In this document: positions 63,480 through 64,000 of the stretch, piece by piece | How positions within the stretch are numbered: position 1 is the first letter of the stretch | How the letters are laid out: every line of letters begins with the position of its first letter | From: UBA721 sp002705165 | GTDB lineage: Bacteria; Planctomycetota; Planctomycetia; Pirellulales; Pirellulaceae | Assembly: GCA_045565995.1 (NCBI GenBank) | Contig: JBJLEF010000004.1 | Span: 539,538-603,537 of the forward strand | Length of the DNA: 64,000 nt | Reading direction: 5' to 3' | The notes under the pieces: model-generated | What the model saw: the letters and a program-made list of their open reading frames with translations, nothing else | What the model was told of the DNA's origin: nothing | Database searches by the model: none | Program-made: the position numbers and the translations under genes

Positions 63480-64000
63480 ATGATTCCTCGTATCGTGTCT
63501 TTGATTTACGGCCTTCTCTGCACAACCTGTGTCTTTGCACAGACTCATACGGCAACACCTGTCACCGACATCACCGTACAACCCGGATTTAAGGTCGAAT
63601 TGCTGAGATCTGCACAGGAGGGGGAAAGCTCGTGGATTAGCATGGCGTTTGATAACAAGGGCAATATCATTCTAGGCCTGGATGACGTCGGTGTTGGGCA
63701 CCTGGACATGATTGCGGACGGAGATGAGATTCCATTTAAGAGAATCAACAACTCGCTCAAACATTGCCGTGGCGTACTGTATGCCCATGACAGCATTTAC
63801 GTCAGCGCCACGAATTCACAGGGATTCTATCGACTGCAGGACACCACGGGTGATGGGACTTTTGACAAAGAAGAATTGTTATTGCCGCTTGAATATAAAA
63901 GTCGATTCGGTCACGGAATGAACCAGATTACACTCGGCCCGGACAATCAGATCTATCTGAGCTGTGGAAATGATGTGGTCATGCCGGCAGAAGTTGCGAA
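63480..64000 (+). CDS. PVC-type propeller protein, N-terminal part (runs off the window)
   Basis: Open from ATG 63480 to the window end (173 codons). Signal peptide IPRIVSLIYGLLCTTCVFAQ, then VTDITVQPGFKVELLRSAQE, MAFDNKGNIILGLDDVGVGH, ALYAHDS-like text CRGVLYAHDSIYVSATN, DTTGDGTFDKEELLLPL and HGMNQITLGPDNQIYL. This is the propeller of PVC-type dehydrogenase/cytochrome proteins; a cytochrome domain (CXXCH) is expected further downstream, outside the window. A possible -10, TACAAT, is at 63428-63433. Confidence 0.82.
   Translation, partial: MIPRIVSLIYGLLCTTCVFAQTHTATPVTDITVQPGFKVELLRSAQEGESSWISMAFDNKGNIILGLDDVGVGHLDMIADGDEIPFKRINNSLKHCRGVLYAHDSIYVSATNSQGFYRLQDTTGDGTFDKEELLLPLEYKSRFGHGMNQITLGPDNQIYLSCGNDVVMPAEVA

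Noticed and set aside
1..64000. CRISPR arrays, tRNA or rRNA genes, complete insertion sequences
   Set aside because: I looked for regularly spaced repeats, tRNA-like T-arm/CCA patterns and transposase motifs and saw none that I could support.

Overview
The window is bacterial and looks like a planctomycete (Planctomycetota). The basis is the family content: DUF1501, DUF1552 and DUF1592 proteins, PVC-type propeller/cytochrome proteins, ThuA and Gfo/Idh/MocA proteins, an arylsulfatase, PQQ-type propellers, Ser/Thr kinases fused to unusual domains, and membrane proteins with an N-terminal NPYQ motif. Base composition is moderate (judged by eye, under 50% GC over most of the window). I see no rRNA, tRNA, CRISPR array or intact insertion sequence.

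Layout. 1-7.3 kb: end of a DUF1501 gene, an ankyrin lipoprotein with an internal tandem duplication, a gene-poor stretch with three strong hairpins, a renalase-like flavoprotein, a lipoprotein, a zinc-ribbon protein and a di-haem cytochrome c. 7.3-12.5 kb (minus): a tightly packed six-gene operon that begins and ends with COG0523 (CobW/ZigA-type) metallochaperone GTPases and encloses a flavoprotein with a cysteine-rich tail, a small membrane protein and two paralogous unknown proteins; probably metal (zinc) homeostasis. 13-15.3 kb: fasciclin protein, ECF sigma factor and anti-sigma factor. 15.5-20.2 kb: a zinc-ribbon MotA/TolQ/ExbB-like channel with two single-TM ExbD-like partners, facing an exported caspase-like peptidase with an EF-hand and a Tudor/chromo-like tail. 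20.6-23.8 kb: PQQ-type propeller and outer-membrane beta-barrel.

23.9-33.5 kb (minus) is the most unusual locus. A Ser/Thr kinase fused to three successive TIR/DUF4062-like domains is followed after 10 bp by a 2369-residue STAND-type NTPase with a membrane segment, coiled coil, WD40-like propeller, jelly-roll-like domains and helical repeats. It is built like a signalling or immune (biological-conflict) pair.

33.9-48.5 kb: membrane protein, glycosyltransferase, then a sugar/organic-acid oxidation group (Gfo/Idh/MocA, cytochrome, PVC dehydrogenase, ThuA), a DUF1592/DUF1552 pair, a 40-residue lipoprotein and a hydroxypyruvate-isomerase-like protein. 48.6-55.2 kb: SOUL haem-binding lipoprotein, then an operon of a kinase-SUMF1-hydrolase fusion, an MBOAT acyltransferase and an SGNH hydrolase, suggesting kinase-linked O-acetylation of an exported polymer.

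55.2-64 kb is a region of gene turnover: two integrase relics, relics of DUF1552 and DUF1080 genes, a compositionally distinct SGNH hydrolase, a DUF1501 protein, a parallel beta-helix protein, a sulfatase interrupted by two single-base insertions and the start of a PVC-type propeller protein. Several genes here share an upstream motif, TGCGGTAnnAT, about 46-49 bases before the start codon, which I propose as a promoter -10 element. All starts, functions and regulatory sites are inferred from sequence alone.
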